64,000 nt of DNA from Adiantum capillus-veneris (GCA_014529385.2 CM043953.1:98272842-98336841), one strand, 5' to 3'; counted from the stretch's first letter, positions 45,814-57,594 are shown. Made by a program: numbers and translations. Notes: a model not told the origin generated them from the sequence alone.

Positions 45814-47306
45814 ACTTGTTTTAAGGTTAGATACCTATCTTTGTGAATGGACTGTACTTTATTCCTCCATTTGTTACATAATTTACCATGTATTTCTCTA
45901 AGTAATCCAAAAAACAAGGAGCATTGCTGAAAACCAGGCTTTACTTCTAACCCAGAAGTCTTTTAAGGAAAAGATATACCATGTTTAGAGTGTCAATATC
46001 TAAAGCCATAATAAGAGCAACATCTGTCCGAGTCAATGAAAAAAGCTATAATGTAAAACCTTATCTTACCAATGTAGAGACCAAGAATTGTCATAGTGTG
46101 CAACCGGACACAACACCTTAAAGGCCCGTGTTTATTTGTTAAAAACCAAACCAGTGCGCAATAAGAAACAAGAGATACCACCATCCATATGTGTAACCAC
46201 CCAATCATAATTAGTGCGCAATAAACACCTCAAACCCATCTAAGTACCCATGGAAACCCAATACTCAAGGCCAATCAAGGCAACTTACACATGGTACTTT
46301 AACACCGTGGAAAAAACAACTGTATCAAGTAAAAACCCGCAGCTTTTTTGATGCTCAATGAACCCCCAAAGCAGGCTCGGTTACTGCCAACTGAGAAATA
46401 TTCAAGCTCAATAAAGCGGCAAAAAAAATCTTTTCAAAAGCCAATGTAAACGTAAAGCAACCCCTCTCTTCAGCTCACTTTTCCATTCGTACCATTTAGT
46501 GAACAACCATGGTTTAACCAGATATAGAGCCATAACCGATATAACAAAGTACCAGTTAGCCAGCAGTCTACAAACAAATTAGTGTGCATGTATGTTTGTA
46601 CCAATAACCAGGGTAAAAAACCATAACCAAACAAGTGGTCCAACCTAAAAAAAGAAAGGTTTGCACTATGATAAAGAAGCAAATTCTCAACCCACATCAG
46701 TCGGCTATACGCTGTATCAAATAAAACGCCCAATACGGCTCATTAACAAAAAAATTGTAATACATATCAGAACCCCCCTATTGGGGATCATTTCTGGTAT
46801 ATTTCTTTTGCAACTTACTGCGATGTCAAAGAATCTCCCCTAAAATATCATGCCTTCTGACGTAGCAAAACAAATATTGCCTTATAGTAAGTGTGAAAAA
46901 AAAAACCATGCATACCTATGTTATTTGAGTTGAGAGCTCCATGTTTTGATGCAGTGTAGAAACAGTCACGCAGTCGCTTTTCCTTATGCAAAAAAATGAG
47001 CACAAAAAAAGCTAAGTGAGGGGCAGAGATGCGCCCTCACCTTTTAAATAGAGGAAGGAAGGAGGGTGGTTGCCCTTTTGCGCGCAAATATCCATGAGTG
47101 GGGAGATCCACAGCGGGGATGGTGAGGCCGCCTGCGAAGTGTAATGAAGAGGCACCCCCAAATGTATTCACGATCGGGCACGCCCGAGGTAGTAACACGA
47201 TGCAGTACTTAAGTTAACTACAAGGGCTATGTCCCATGGTTGAGATATAAGGCTATTGTTTTTCAGTGGAATCCCAAGCATTTAAGGGACCCCGGGATTA
47301 AAAAAT
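45814..47306. other. Gene-poor stretch
   Basis: Short frames only, no recognised protein. Possibly the outer part of the Penelope-like element or older repeats. Confidence 0.35.
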
Positions 47307-47447
47307 GTGTGTGTGTGTGTGTGTGTGATATTCATCATGGCCAGAAAAAATACCACCCCAACCAGTCCCAATTAGATGGTCTACGTCCATGTGTGGTCTT
47401 TCTTGAAGTGAGTTAATTAAAAAATAAGCTAGGAGTCTTAAAGTACC

Positions 47448-47450
<3 letters not shown>

Positions 47451-47544
<94 letters not shown>
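47451..47544. repeat. GT microsatellite, 94 bp
   Basis: Uninterrupted GT. A shorter GT tract is at about 47307-47328. The long tract lies 3' of the Penelope-like reverse transcriptase. Confidence 0.97.
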
Positions 47545-47546
<2 letters not shown>

Positions 47547-47581
47547 CCGCCCTAACCCAGGCACCAAACACAATGAGTTGT

Positions 47582-47610
47582 TAGTAGGCCCATTGTGAAT
47601 GGGCCTACTA
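47582..47610. other. Perfect 13-bp inverted repeat with 3-nt loop
   Basis: tagtaggcccatt and aatgggcctacta are exact complements around gtg. It lies about 130 bp beyond the stop of the Penelope-like reverse transcriptase on its 3' side and could be part of that element's tail. Confidence 0.9.
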
Positions 47611-47741
47611 CCTTATTGGAGAAATCAGATTATCTTTTTTAAAATGTACTCAGGTAAGTCATGCTGAGTAAGAGTTTGAAAGATTAAGCAGACTATTTGT
47701 TTCCTATTAAAGCCATTGTGCCAATATTTTGCTATTAGCAG

Positions 47742-50170
47742 TTAAATATCTGCCCAGGCAAGGAGACAGGTGGAAGAGGAATAGATGATTAAATACAGTA
47801 GGCTGATACAAGTGTTGATTGCTGCTTTGTGAGGCCTATTGCTTTTTGTCTTAATGAATTCCAAAGGTGGCAATTTCAAGATATCTCTTTTCCACATATA
47901 TTTAAGGTCATATCCTCCAACAAAAGGAGTATGAAGGGAAAGAGATAAGTTAAGGAACTGTACCGAAGAACAAAAGGCCCCATTGGGTGTTATGAAATTA
48001 TGTAAAGAAGTAGGTTCAATCTTAAGACAGTGGGGATAAATCCGGCATATTTCTTTAGGGAATGTTCTATTGTTGATGCTTAGTAAGTCATCCATATATC
48101 TGTAAGTATGAGTGAACAGTGAGAGTAAGTCCTTCCTGTATTCCATGGCTTCAAGAAACCATTTGTACTCAAAGAAGGCTAGGTAAATATTACACATAAG
48201 TGGAGAGCATGAGAATCCCATGGGGATGCCTAAGCATTGGTTAAAAAAGAGTCCACCAGAAACTATAGTACAATTACTAAGTAACCAAGAAATGTAGAGA
48301 CAAAGCTTCTCTTCATTGAAGTGTAGGGGGTGTATCGAGTGAGTCTTTTTAATCCACCTAGGTTTTTTGGACAGAGAAATGTAAAACAGATTCTTCTTTC
48401 TTGCATTGAGGAAAGCCATCTTAATCACCTTGGCTAGAACAGTCTTAAGGCCAAGATCCCCATCAAGGGGGATGTTTTCATAGCATTGTGTGATATCTGT
48501 TGTAAAAATGTGGAAGATATGCCGAGGGAGGTTAAGTGAGACCTCCGCAGAGTTTTTTGTTAGCCAAAAGGGGTTGTACTGTATTTGAAGGAAGTCATGG
48601 CAGACTTTCTGTTTAGTGGCACAAATAAGTTCTAACTCAGCCAGTATAAGGTCAAGGCAAAGAGTGATATCTTTGGTGACATCAGTAAAGATACCACTAG
48701 AAGCATCAGATATCCATCTGAACTTGTGCTTATTTATTTTATAGGTGGGAAACGATACAAGAAGTTTAGTGTTCTGTACAAAATAGCCTAGATTCCCTAA
48801 AGTGTTTTGAGATATTGTTGGTAACAATTTGTAGTGAAGAGTTAATTCTACAGAATTCTTTACCAAATACCCGATCACGGGCAACATTCCAAGCAAGGTT
48901 TTTGCAAATAAGAGTGGGACACTTAGATCTTTTTTCAAGCTCGACTATAAACCATTTATTAGAGATATTTTGAAAATCTAGAGCAAGTTGTGATGAAACG
49001 CAGGATTCATCAGAGGCAAGCCATTTTCTAGGAATTTGTGATACTTTTCGAAAGAAGCATTCTTTCACAATTTTAGTTAAGTCCCATAGGACTATCATCT
49101 CCAGTTGGAGAGCACTGACAAGGTTAGTGAGGCAACTTAGTACACCTGATAAACCAAGGTAAGGGTTCTTGGGAAAGTTAGGTATATGATTGAGCCCATT
49201 GGCCAAGATTCTTTGTACATTAACATTTTCAATGATGCTAAGATCACAAGTACAAACATGCCTGCCATATGTATCAAAGTCTTTGCAAAATGTGGTAAAT
49301 TGATAGCATGTACATACGGGAACAGATGCCTGCCAAAGAAAATCATTACTATAAACCAAGTTTTTCACATGTTGTTGATACTTCCATCCAATGAGTATAT
49401 GATCGAGTAATTTGTGATGGCAAAACGAAGGTCGAAGCACTCACACAAAATGTTTTTAGGTTGTATCCAATCGAGAAATACATTGTGGAAGAGACAGTGT
49501 ATGTAGACAAAACCTTTGTCAGGAGCCACTTTGTTGAGAGTTTTTCTGCCGCGAGGACTTGTAGTAACCTGCAATATCACCAAGGGTTACGATTCAAGAA
49601 CATTCCTGATGGGGAGTTCCTGCCTCTTCCCCTAGTGTAGCTATGAGACTTCCCTCTGTTAGAGGAAGAGCTAGGAGTTAAAAAAGAAGTAAAGGAGTTG
49701 GGGGTAGTCAGAGAGTTGGGTCTTTTCAGAGCAGGGGAATCATCATCGATACATGGTTTGAGTAAGCTAGTGATAATTTTGACGCCTTTGTAGTAGCATA
49801 AGTAGTAAGGTAGATCCCAGGCTCATCAGACTTTAGTTCTTTCAAGATATCCAGCATTAATCCCCGAAAATTGTTAAAGGCAATCTGAGCAATTACTACC
49901 TGTTTTGCTTGGCCACCCAACCAAGATCAAATAAGAGAAAGGTGAAAATACATTGGTTTTTTGGGAAGAGTAGGTCGAGATGGTTGAGAATAAACCAAAT
50001 GGCATGATCAAACCACATGATGTTGGATTCACAGGAGGCTTTAGGGTCAAGAAATCTGCAAGCACATTTTACATAAGGCCGAAAACATTCTAGAGGGATT
50101 CAGTATAGAAGTCCGGGTTACTTTTAGCAAATTCCATATTTCCTTTAGTACGGATGTAGAGGCCAGTATT
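47742..50170 (-). pseudogene. Penelope-like retroelement reverse transcriptase without GIY-YIG domain
   Basis: The minus strand reads one protein broken by frameshifts. Frames near 50100-49726 give an N-terminal part (DEPGIYLTTYATTK). 49440-48766 has GRHVCTCDLSII and LEKRSKCPTLICK. 48938-47742 is the core, with FRWISDASSGIF, the A motif TTDITQCYENIP (near 48500), GIPMGFSCSPLMCN and the catalytic YMDD (48098-48087), ending FIKTKSNRPHKAAIN. The A motif, GIPMGFSCSP and the Arg-Tyr-Met-Asp-Asp box are not those of Ty1, Ty3 or LINE enzymes and fit Penelope-like RTs, which are related to telomerase RT. No GIY-YIG endonuclease follows. The main frameshift is near 48800-48850. A telomerase-like or other rvt-type host gene is the alternative. 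Confidence 0.65.
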
Positions 50171-50402
50171 GGAAGGGCATTTGGAATATTATTATGTTTA
50201 AAAAATTATCTAACTTTTATTAAAAAAAACTTTAAAAATGTATAGTTCCTAGAGGGTGGAATGCCTTGTACACACCAACCCAGATAGTATTAAGCATCAA
50301 AGATGATATTGAAACAGGATAATGTCCACAAGCTATTCTATTCATTATTGATTGCTTACAATATATCTTATAGCCTAAATTAGAATCATATTTTACTATT
50401 TT

Positions 50403-50832
50403 ATGAATAGGCACGCTCCACCTCGAGACTGTTTTGTTGTTATCATCTTTGAAGATTATTCAGATGGCTATGGTGTACATCTACTAGGAGTATACCAGGT
50501 GCAACAATAAAGAGATAATCAAGATTGGTGGTGGGTATCCTATTTGGGGTATGGTGTGCCAGAGGATTGGGTACATTATGGTGGCTACAAATGGTCAACT
50601 TACCATTACAGTTTTTATGTGCCCCCACCTGGAACACCACCAACATATTTGCTATATCACTATGGTATAACAAAATCTTTGTTTCTTCTATTTTGCAATC
50701 GTTTTATAGTGTATATTTAAAAAGTACTCAATTTTCAAATCTTTTTTTTTCTTTTTTATAGGACCATTTGAAGCAATAGATGGAGATTTTGGAACAATTG
50801 CTTCTCGAATTGCATGCCAACTTTCACTTTGA
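50403..50832 (+). pseudogene. Two-exon Tyr/Trp-rich small protein, one in-frame stop
   Basis: I do not recognise the family. Exon 1 (50403-50664) starts at an ATG and reads CFVVIIFEDYSDGYGVHLLG, then TAA at 50508-50510, then continues in frame with DWWWVSYLGYGVPEDW, HYGGYKWSTYHY and YVPPPGTPPTYLLYHYG. A GT donor at 50665 and a T-rich tract ending TTTTTTATAG at 50761 define a 97-bp intron. Exon 2 (50762-50832) continues PFEAIDGDFGTIASR and ends at TGA. The spliced length is 111 codons including both stops. The clean phase across the intron and strongly biased composition argue for a former gene. It is divergent from the Penelope-like element, 230 bp away. Confidence 0.5.
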
Positions 50833-51540
50833 GCTATATGTTGTATTGTGATGGGACTTATTGGCGATAGATAGAGTACTTTACAATATCAAAAAGTATA
50901 CAAAACTGTGTGACGTTTTGGTCGGATTATGAATGAATGTAGTCAAAACTAACTAAGAAGTATTTTTGTTGTTGGTATTCTATCCGTAGTGAATACATGA
51001 AGTTAATCTACTATAAGTAATAAGTGCCATCTTTGTAATGTCCATGTCATATTTATATAAGCATCTTTAGTCCTTTGCATTCAATACTTGAGACAAACCC
51101 ATATGTATGTCAATTGAGTATACAAAGGATGGATTACTATTTTAAGAGTTTTCTTGGCATGTTTCAGAATAATAATATGTTATCATGTTTGTTGACTCTA
51201 AATCCCTCTATGTAACCTCTCATTGGATAGTGCTTTGAAATTAGAATATAAATGTATACTTTTCAATCAAGTTCAAATTTGCGTTAAGAATTTTAGTTAA
51301 CACACATTTTTTTTAAAAAAATCCAACAACTTAAGGACATTTTTTAAACACACATTTACAAAAAACCCATAACAACTTCACACATTCATGTGGTGGAGTA
51401 AAACTTTGTTAGTGTAAATTTATAGAAGTTTATATTAGAAGATTAAACAGTTGCAGTGGAGAAATGCACATTGTCATTCTATAATGTGACATCCTTTTGT
51501 AAAATAAAGTCCCTTTATGTGATCTATCATCAAATAGCAT
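50833..51540. other. Spacer
   Basis: AT-rich, no supported feature. Confidence 0.35.
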
Positions 51541-53570
51541 TTTAAGAGTAAAATGAAATCACAATCTCTTTCAAAATGCGACTTTTTCTAAAATGTAATT
51601 ATAGAAAATACCCGATAGCTCATGTTTGTCCATGTGGCACCAAAAAAATTAGCGTGCATTGATTGGATTGGTTCTGAGTTTTAAATTTCATTTTTAAGTT
51701 ACTAAGTTTAAACTCAAGGACTTACCAGACTTTTAAGTATGAGGATAGGTTTTATGACATATACTTACAGGAAGGATAAATAGGTGTGTCTTGAGAAATA
51801 TTTGCAACAGTAGAAAGGGATGGTCGAGCTTTAAATATGAGCCAAAGATGGAATTTGGGAACTATGTCAACCTTCACAACTTGGAAAAAGCTAAACAACT
51901 ATTTCTTTCTTTCGTTATGAAAATTTTATAGATTTTCTTCAAGTAAGCTCAAAACACATTGTGATACTCTTTCTGCTCCTCTCTCTCCCTAAAGTGTCCC
52001 CCCACCATCCTCATATCTCTATGAGCATAGTTACTCCATTGCATCCAATATTTGACTCATGACTAAACATATGTTGATTTAATACTTTTCACATTGCCCT
52101 CATGTATGTATTGTTACATTTCTTATCTTTTTAGAAAGATGGATTTCTACTTAGAAGTGTTATGTTGACAAGCCACAAAGATAGCTAGCAATGGAGTCTT
52201 TTTGTCTCCCTTGCTCATGGTTTCTCTCACTCCTTTGCGCAATTGCACTACCATGCCGGTCATCCCCAGCCGACTGAAGGACGGGTCACACGTCTTAAGA
52301 GTAAAATGAAATCACAATCTTTACCAAAATATGACTTTTTCTAACATGTAATTATAGAAAAAAAAACCAATAGCTCATGTTTGGCCATGTGGCACGAAAA
52401 AAGTTAGCCTTCATTGATTGAACTGGTTCTAGATTTTAAATTTCATTTTCAAGTTAGTAAGTTTAAACTTAGTGGCTTACCAGACTTTAAGTCTGAGGAT
52501 AGGTTTTATGACATTTACTTGCAGGAAGGATAAACAGGTGTGTCTTGAGAAATATTTGCAGGAATAGAAAGGGATGGTCCAACTTTAAATATGAGCCCAA
52601 GATGGAATTTGAGAACTGTTTCAACCTTCACAAGTTGGGGAAGAACTATACAAAAAACCCAAAAAGGTCATTTCTTTTTGTAATTATTATGTATATGTTT
52701 TTTCTCTTTAGAATTTGATTGATAAAGCTAAACAACTATTTATTTCTTTTGTTATGAAAGTTCTATAGGTTTTCTTCAAGTGAAGCTCAAAACACAGTGT
52801 GATCTCTTCCTCACTCTCTGCCTTTCGCTCTCGGCGTTGTGCTCCTCTCTTCCCCCCGCCCCCCCCCCCCCCCCCCCTTTGCCATCCTGATATCTCTATG
52901 AGCATAGTTGCTCCTTTGCATCCAATATTTGACTCATGACTAAACATATGTTGATTTAATACACTATACATTGCACTCATGTAATGAATTGTTACATTTC
53001 TTATCTTTTTTTTTATAGCAAAACTCACAATTGTGAGTGGATTATATTGAGCAGCCCAAAAAATTACAAGGTTTTGTCATGCTCATGTTAAGCCATGACA
53101 ACATCCAGGGATCATAATTACATTGGCTATTAGGGCAGCCACCCCTACTACCCCACCTCCACATCCTTGATACCCAAGGTCCATACTCTTGACATTCTGA
53201 GATCTTTTAATTACCGATGGCCAAGATTTGGCCCCATCCCAGGCATTCCATCAACTGACAACAAGGCACAAGTAGTCCTGGACCAATCCTCCGAGTGATA
53301 CTTGCATCCGAGTGCCCATATTAGCACTTTGCTTTCCTGTATAATTTCTGCGAAGCTTGCTACCTCAAATCCGCCTTCAAAAACACGGCGGTTCCTTGTT
53401 TGCCAAACATTCCTTATGTTTTTAGAAAGATGGATTACTACTTAGAAATGTGTTATGTCGGCAAGCCAAAAAGATAGCTAGCGATGCAGTCCCTTTGTCT
53501 CTTTCTCGCACTCCTTTGCTCAATTGCATCGCCATGCCGATCATCCCCTGCCGTCCGGAGGGCAGGTCAC
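51541..53570. repeat. Direct duplication of about 730 bp
   Basis: 51541-52270 and 52292-53570 share the same order of words (taagagtaaaatgaaatcac, aggataggttttatgaca, tgtcttgagaaatatttgca, tgactcatgactaaacat, agaaagatgga). The second copy is longer because a LINE 3' end is inserted at about 53010-53425. It also has a poly-C run at 52859-52877. Each copy ends with similar GC-richer text around a Cys/Pro-coding patch (catgccg, catccccagccg / catcccctgccg). Confidence 0.88.
53010..53425 (-). mobile_element. 5'-truncated LINE 3' end
   Basis: A T run at 53008-53017 is the poly(A) tail of a minus-strand insertion. Reading the minus strand from about 53415 gives a LINE ORF2 C-terminus (WQTRNRRVFEGG, VASFAEIIQESK, DWSRTTCALL). 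The flanking duplicate lacks this block, which proves insertion after the duplication. It ends in the conserved 3' word actcacaattgtgagt, shared with the copy at 54.1 kb. Confidence 0.8.
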
Positions 53571-53770
53571 ACACTCATTAATAAGCGAAGGTGAATTTAT
53601 AATGTCATCAGATAATCAAAGCAAATAACATAGCCAACGAACCTCTTAAAAGTTCTCATATGAGACATGGAGGTTGGTAAGATGATACAATATTTTTATG
53701 CAACTAAAACTAGATATCTTTGCAACTTGCCTCTGCTAAAAAAATATGGAAGTAAGTTAAGAGTGTTATT

Positions 53771-54121
53771 TGTAGATACTCAAATAATCAGGTACTACTT
53801 CTTTCACCATTTTGGCAAGCAAGAAACCGTCGCGTGTTTGAGGGGGATCTGACTGTGGCAAGCTTTTGTGAAATTATATAAGAGAGCAGAGTGACGATCC
53901 ACACGATGGGAGGCAAACAAGCCTCAGAGGACTGGGCTAGAACAATACATGTCATGATGACATCTTGTAATAAGTAAAGCCTAGGAGTGGTTTCTCTGTC
54001 AAGCAGAAAACTTGTAATCCTTTGACCCTCAAGGCTCGGTCTAAGCTTGAGGTTGGTGTATATTTCTGATGTTCTTAATACTATCCACTCACAATTGTGA
54101 GTTTTACAAAAAAAAAAAAAA
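53771..54121 (+). mobile_element. 5'-truncated LINE 3' end with target duplication
   Basis: Reads the same C-terminal protein as the previous copy (ARNRRVFEG? region then GDLTVASFCEII, SEDWARTIH with stops), then the shared word actcacaattgtgag, and a poly(A) run ending at 54121. The 9-bp AGTGTTATT at 53762-53770 is repeated at 54122-54130, which gives exact limits of the insertion. Only about 350 bp were inserted. Confidence 0.85.
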
Positions 54122-54130
54122 AGTGTTATT

Positions 54131-55069
54131 GCAGTATAGACTGAGTTGAAACAAGGTGAATGGGATTTGGAAGGTGATGACTCATGAACATGTTCTCTCC
54201 TCATTTGAAAGGGTAATGACTTAGAGTGGGTTTACAATAAGGATTTAAGCTAGTATCTTATGCCTGAAAATGAAACCCTTTAGGTGAATGGAATGCTATG
54301 ATGATTTGTTAAGTAAGATTGATTAGTGATCATTTTCTTGACACTTCATGCCATTTCTTATCATTGCAACCAACCAAAATTTCAAATTTTGTGAATCATC
54401 AAATGACAGAGGCTCTTCCTCATCGTACATATTAGACACAACCAAAACTTAACAATTTGATGCATAGAGGCATGTCGAAAACTTGAACAAGTACAATAAG
54501 GCAAAGGTGCACCCAATTTATTGTCTTGCAATGGTTGTAACAACGATCTTTTGCATGCGTCTCGCCTGCTCATTTTCAGCCCCTATCCTCATCAATTACA
54601 CCTTGTAAATGTCCATCAGAGAATGAGTGATGTGTAATGTCCATTTGAAACTTGTGTAGGTTGCACATGTGCCTCATTAGGATTTACATTTGTACTCCCA
54701 CCAATGAAAAGAGGTAAGAATGTATTGTATACATTTTTTGAGCTCGTATACATCTTCCACAAAAAAAACATCTCGACTAATCAAGACACTTTATTTGTAG
54801 ATGATACAACCTATAACCTATTTGTAGATGATACAACCTATAACCTTTTCTTTCTAGAGTGTAACACACAAAAATACATTTCACAGCCTTCTCAAACGGG
54901 GGTTTTTGGACGCTTTTTTGTGAGCCTAATTTATGCCTCTTCGGCCTTACTCTTGGCTGCTTTCCAACTTTTGAGGTAAGCCTGGTCTTGCTAGTCATTG
55001 AGGATTTGAGCGAGGTAACTCTTTGTCGTCATCGTCACTTGAGCTTTCACCTTTCTTTTGCTCAAACAG
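54131..55069. other. Spacer with a short duplication
   Basis: The word ttgtagatgatacaaccta occurs twice in tandem near 54795-54840. No gene was recognised. Confidence 0.4.
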
Positions 55070-55266
55070 TGTTGGGGTTCAGGCCTACTAGCCGGCTGCC
55101 CATTACTAACCCATCTATAACTAACCTTGTTCATTTTATGGTCAATAAAATAAGGGAGTGAGTGAAAGGATTATCCTCATTGGAGCTCCACCATATCATG
55201 CTCTCCCTCTCCATCTTTATAGCACGCACTTGTGCACTGCTCCCACTCCACAAGTGGTATCAAAGC
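55070..55266 (+). mobile_element. Short LTR (about 183 bp) with tRNA-Met primer site
   Basis: TGTTGGGG at 55070 opens and CTCCACA at 55252 closes a candidate LTR that contains a polyadenylation-like aataaaata near 55146. It is followed by TGGTATCAAAGC (55255-55266), one base different from the usual primer site. No gag or pol follows, so it is a fragment or a TRIM-like element. Short LTRs of this size are typical of Ty1/copia and TRIM families. Confidence 0.6.
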
Positions 55267-55362
55267 TTCAGTTGTCGTCTTCCCATATTCGGTGAGCGGG
55301 CAGCTCTGTTAGTTTTGGCTAAGGTTAAAATAGTTGTGCAAGAAGATTAAGGTCTGATTGTG

Positions 55363-55404
<42 letters not shown>
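55363..55404. repeat. GA microsatellite
   Basis: About 42 bp of GA. Confidence 0.95.
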
Positions 55405-55407
<3 letters not shown>

Positions 55408-55824
55408 GAGGCCTTATAATGATTATAGGAAAAACCACAATAGACCGCGATAGTGATAATGCTAAAAACCCTAGGTTTAATATAATCCCACCTACAAATT
55501 GTCAGATTTACCTCTAAATTTGAACTTTGATGGTAAGAAGACTACAAAAATTAGAGAAATTTAGTGTTCAAACGTTCAAATATATTCACATCACTTCTAG
55601 TATTTCTCATATGTAGGTTATGCAAGTTTTCAACAAAAAAAGATTTTTTCGAGCACTGAGTCACGGCCATTATCTTGGCGCTCGCACTGCCTCATCACTA
55701 TATCGCACAGGTCGAGCCCAGAGGGAATCAAAGCCCTAGGTTGAGGGGGGACGTGCGGCTTTGATCTCCACTGTCCGATCGCCACAGTGAACTAGGGGCA
55801 AAAATAGCGCCTCAACTTCACCCC

Positions 55825-56145
55825 GATTTCACCCTGGTTTACCGCCCTCACAGGGCATGAGGGAACCCAAGACTTGCTAGTTGCTGCACTAAAGCCCTAT
55901 CATCACGCTAATACACGTCCATGACCATGTCGGCATGGCAGACATTGCCCTTAGTTCACCCTTAGTTTACCCACCCCCCCCCCCCCCGATTTCACCTTGG
56001 TTTACCGCCCTTGCGGGGCATGGGGAAACCCAAGACTTGCTAGTTGCCGCATTGAAGCCCTATCGTCACGCTAGTACACGTCCATGACCATATCGGCATG
56101 GCAGACAATGTCCTTAGTTCACCCTTAGTTTACCCACCCCTGGTT
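55825..56145. repeat. Tandem duplication, 163-bp unit, with a poly-C junction
   Basis: gatttcaccctggtttaccg at 55825 and gatttcaccttggtttacc at 55988 start two copies about 90 percent alike. A run of about 15 C (55973-55987) lies at the junction. Shared words include acccaagacttgctagttg and cacgtccatgaccat. No ORF is supported. Confidence 0.9.
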
Positions 56146-56692
56146 CACTGATCGATCAGATGGTTGAGATCAAAGTTGCCATATATCCCAACTTTGGACT
56201 ATAGATCCCCTCTGGACCCCAACCCGTGTGATTTAATGAGGAGGCACTCCCACCCTGCCAAGCCTAACAATCCACAATTTCGCAAAATTCGCTACAAATT
56301 TTCCCAAAAATAGAGAATGTTAGAGGCGAGTCCCGCTATGCATTAGTAACATTAGGGGAATTTAAATGATATTGATAAACAAGTATCACACATGCCCCAT
56401 TCGATTTTAGTAATAGTAAGGGAACATGTTAATACTGCAAATGCTTACCTTTTTCTCAAGATCACGAGGATTGAGGAGGGGAGAACAAATGAAAATTCTC
56501 CCTTTCTTTTTGCAGCAATAGGGCAGCCACATCCTTTATTTTTATTTTGTAGAATATGAGGGAGTGCTAGTACAAAATGCCCTTTCAATTTCTCAAATTG
56601 AAAAGGGGCAAACTTTTCATTTTTGGAAAAAATGGAAAAGGGCAAGCAACCACCCCCCAAAAAAATATCCCCCTCCCCCCCTCTCTCTCTCA

Positions 56693-56727
<35 letters not shown>

Positions 56728-56774
56728 GGCGGGCAAGCCAGCGGCGATTGCGTCTCAGTAGCCTGGAGGAGGAG

Positions 56775-56808
<34 letters not shown>

Positions 56809-57365
56809 GTGCGCCAGCGCGACCTTACTGTTGTGTGTCGTCTCTGTGGACTGCGTTATCGCCCCCCTGACGTCGTCGGCAACCTAAAGAAAATACCACG
56901 TCAGTGGTATTTTCGCAAAGGTTGCAGCTACTAACCAGCTGTAAACTTTGTGTGCGAATCAATGACGCCGATCGTGTGACCTTTTTGCAGCATTTGCACG
57001 TAATTTTGTTTAAAGGCTCCTCCTTTCACGCCTGGAGTGGGACTCTAATTTTACTTTTAAAAACGCTTAAAGCTAGCAATACAGTGGAGGACTCGGCTCT
57101 TAATAGTGGTCTTTTTGTTTGATAATTGATTGGTTCTTAGGCCGCAGATCCTGAAAATTATTGGGATGGGGATTGGGCAGTTCGTGAGAGCTGTCCAATC
57201 AAATCGTCCAGATTTCCTCGAATCGCTTCTCCCGCACGCCTGCTTCCACAATCGACATCGTGAGAAATTTTTTCTTACCTCTTAAGCCTAACTCCCTCTC
57301 GTACTATGCAAGAAGGGGTTCTCACCAGAATGGTCCACGCGTGCCACAAAAGGAGCGACTGTTCT
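56146..57365. other. Spacer with CT microsatellites
   Basis: CT tracts at about 56693-56725 and 56777-56805. The Ser-Leu-rich frames through them are artefacts. No gene recognised. Confidence 0.4.
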
Positions 57366-57531
57366 CACCCTCCTCCAGTCGATCAGTAAACCATCCTATT
57401 TAGAAGGGAAAATTACCAAAATACCCCTCTAATTTCAGGAAATTCCCAAAATACCCCTCAAATCTCACCCTCCTCCAGTCGTGAAACTCGTGAAATTTGA
57501 GGGGTATTTTGGTAATTTTCCCTATTTAGAA
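57366..57531. repeat. Foldback repeat with 31-bp arms
   Basis: gggaaaattaccaaaatac near 57405-57437 and its complement gtattttggtaattttccc near 57491-57521 form arms with one or two mismatches. Two other words, ctcaccctcctccagtcg and cctatttagaa, are also repeated, in direct orientation, around the arms. It could be a small MITE or the product of template switching. Confidence 0.8.
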
Positions 57532-57594
57532 TTGCCACATTTGGTCAAAAAGTTTCACGAGTTTTGCTAAGAGCTAGGTCATGTGGGCCCTCAG

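Noticed and set aside
45993-46733. Two minus-strand frames with hydrophobic segments
   Set aside because: Short, no motif, and composition consistent with AT-rich non-coding DNA.
47545-47562. ccctaaccc near the GT array, as a telomere-repeat scrap beside the Penelope-like element
   Set aside because: A single unit, and not the plant CCCTAAA type; consistent with chance.
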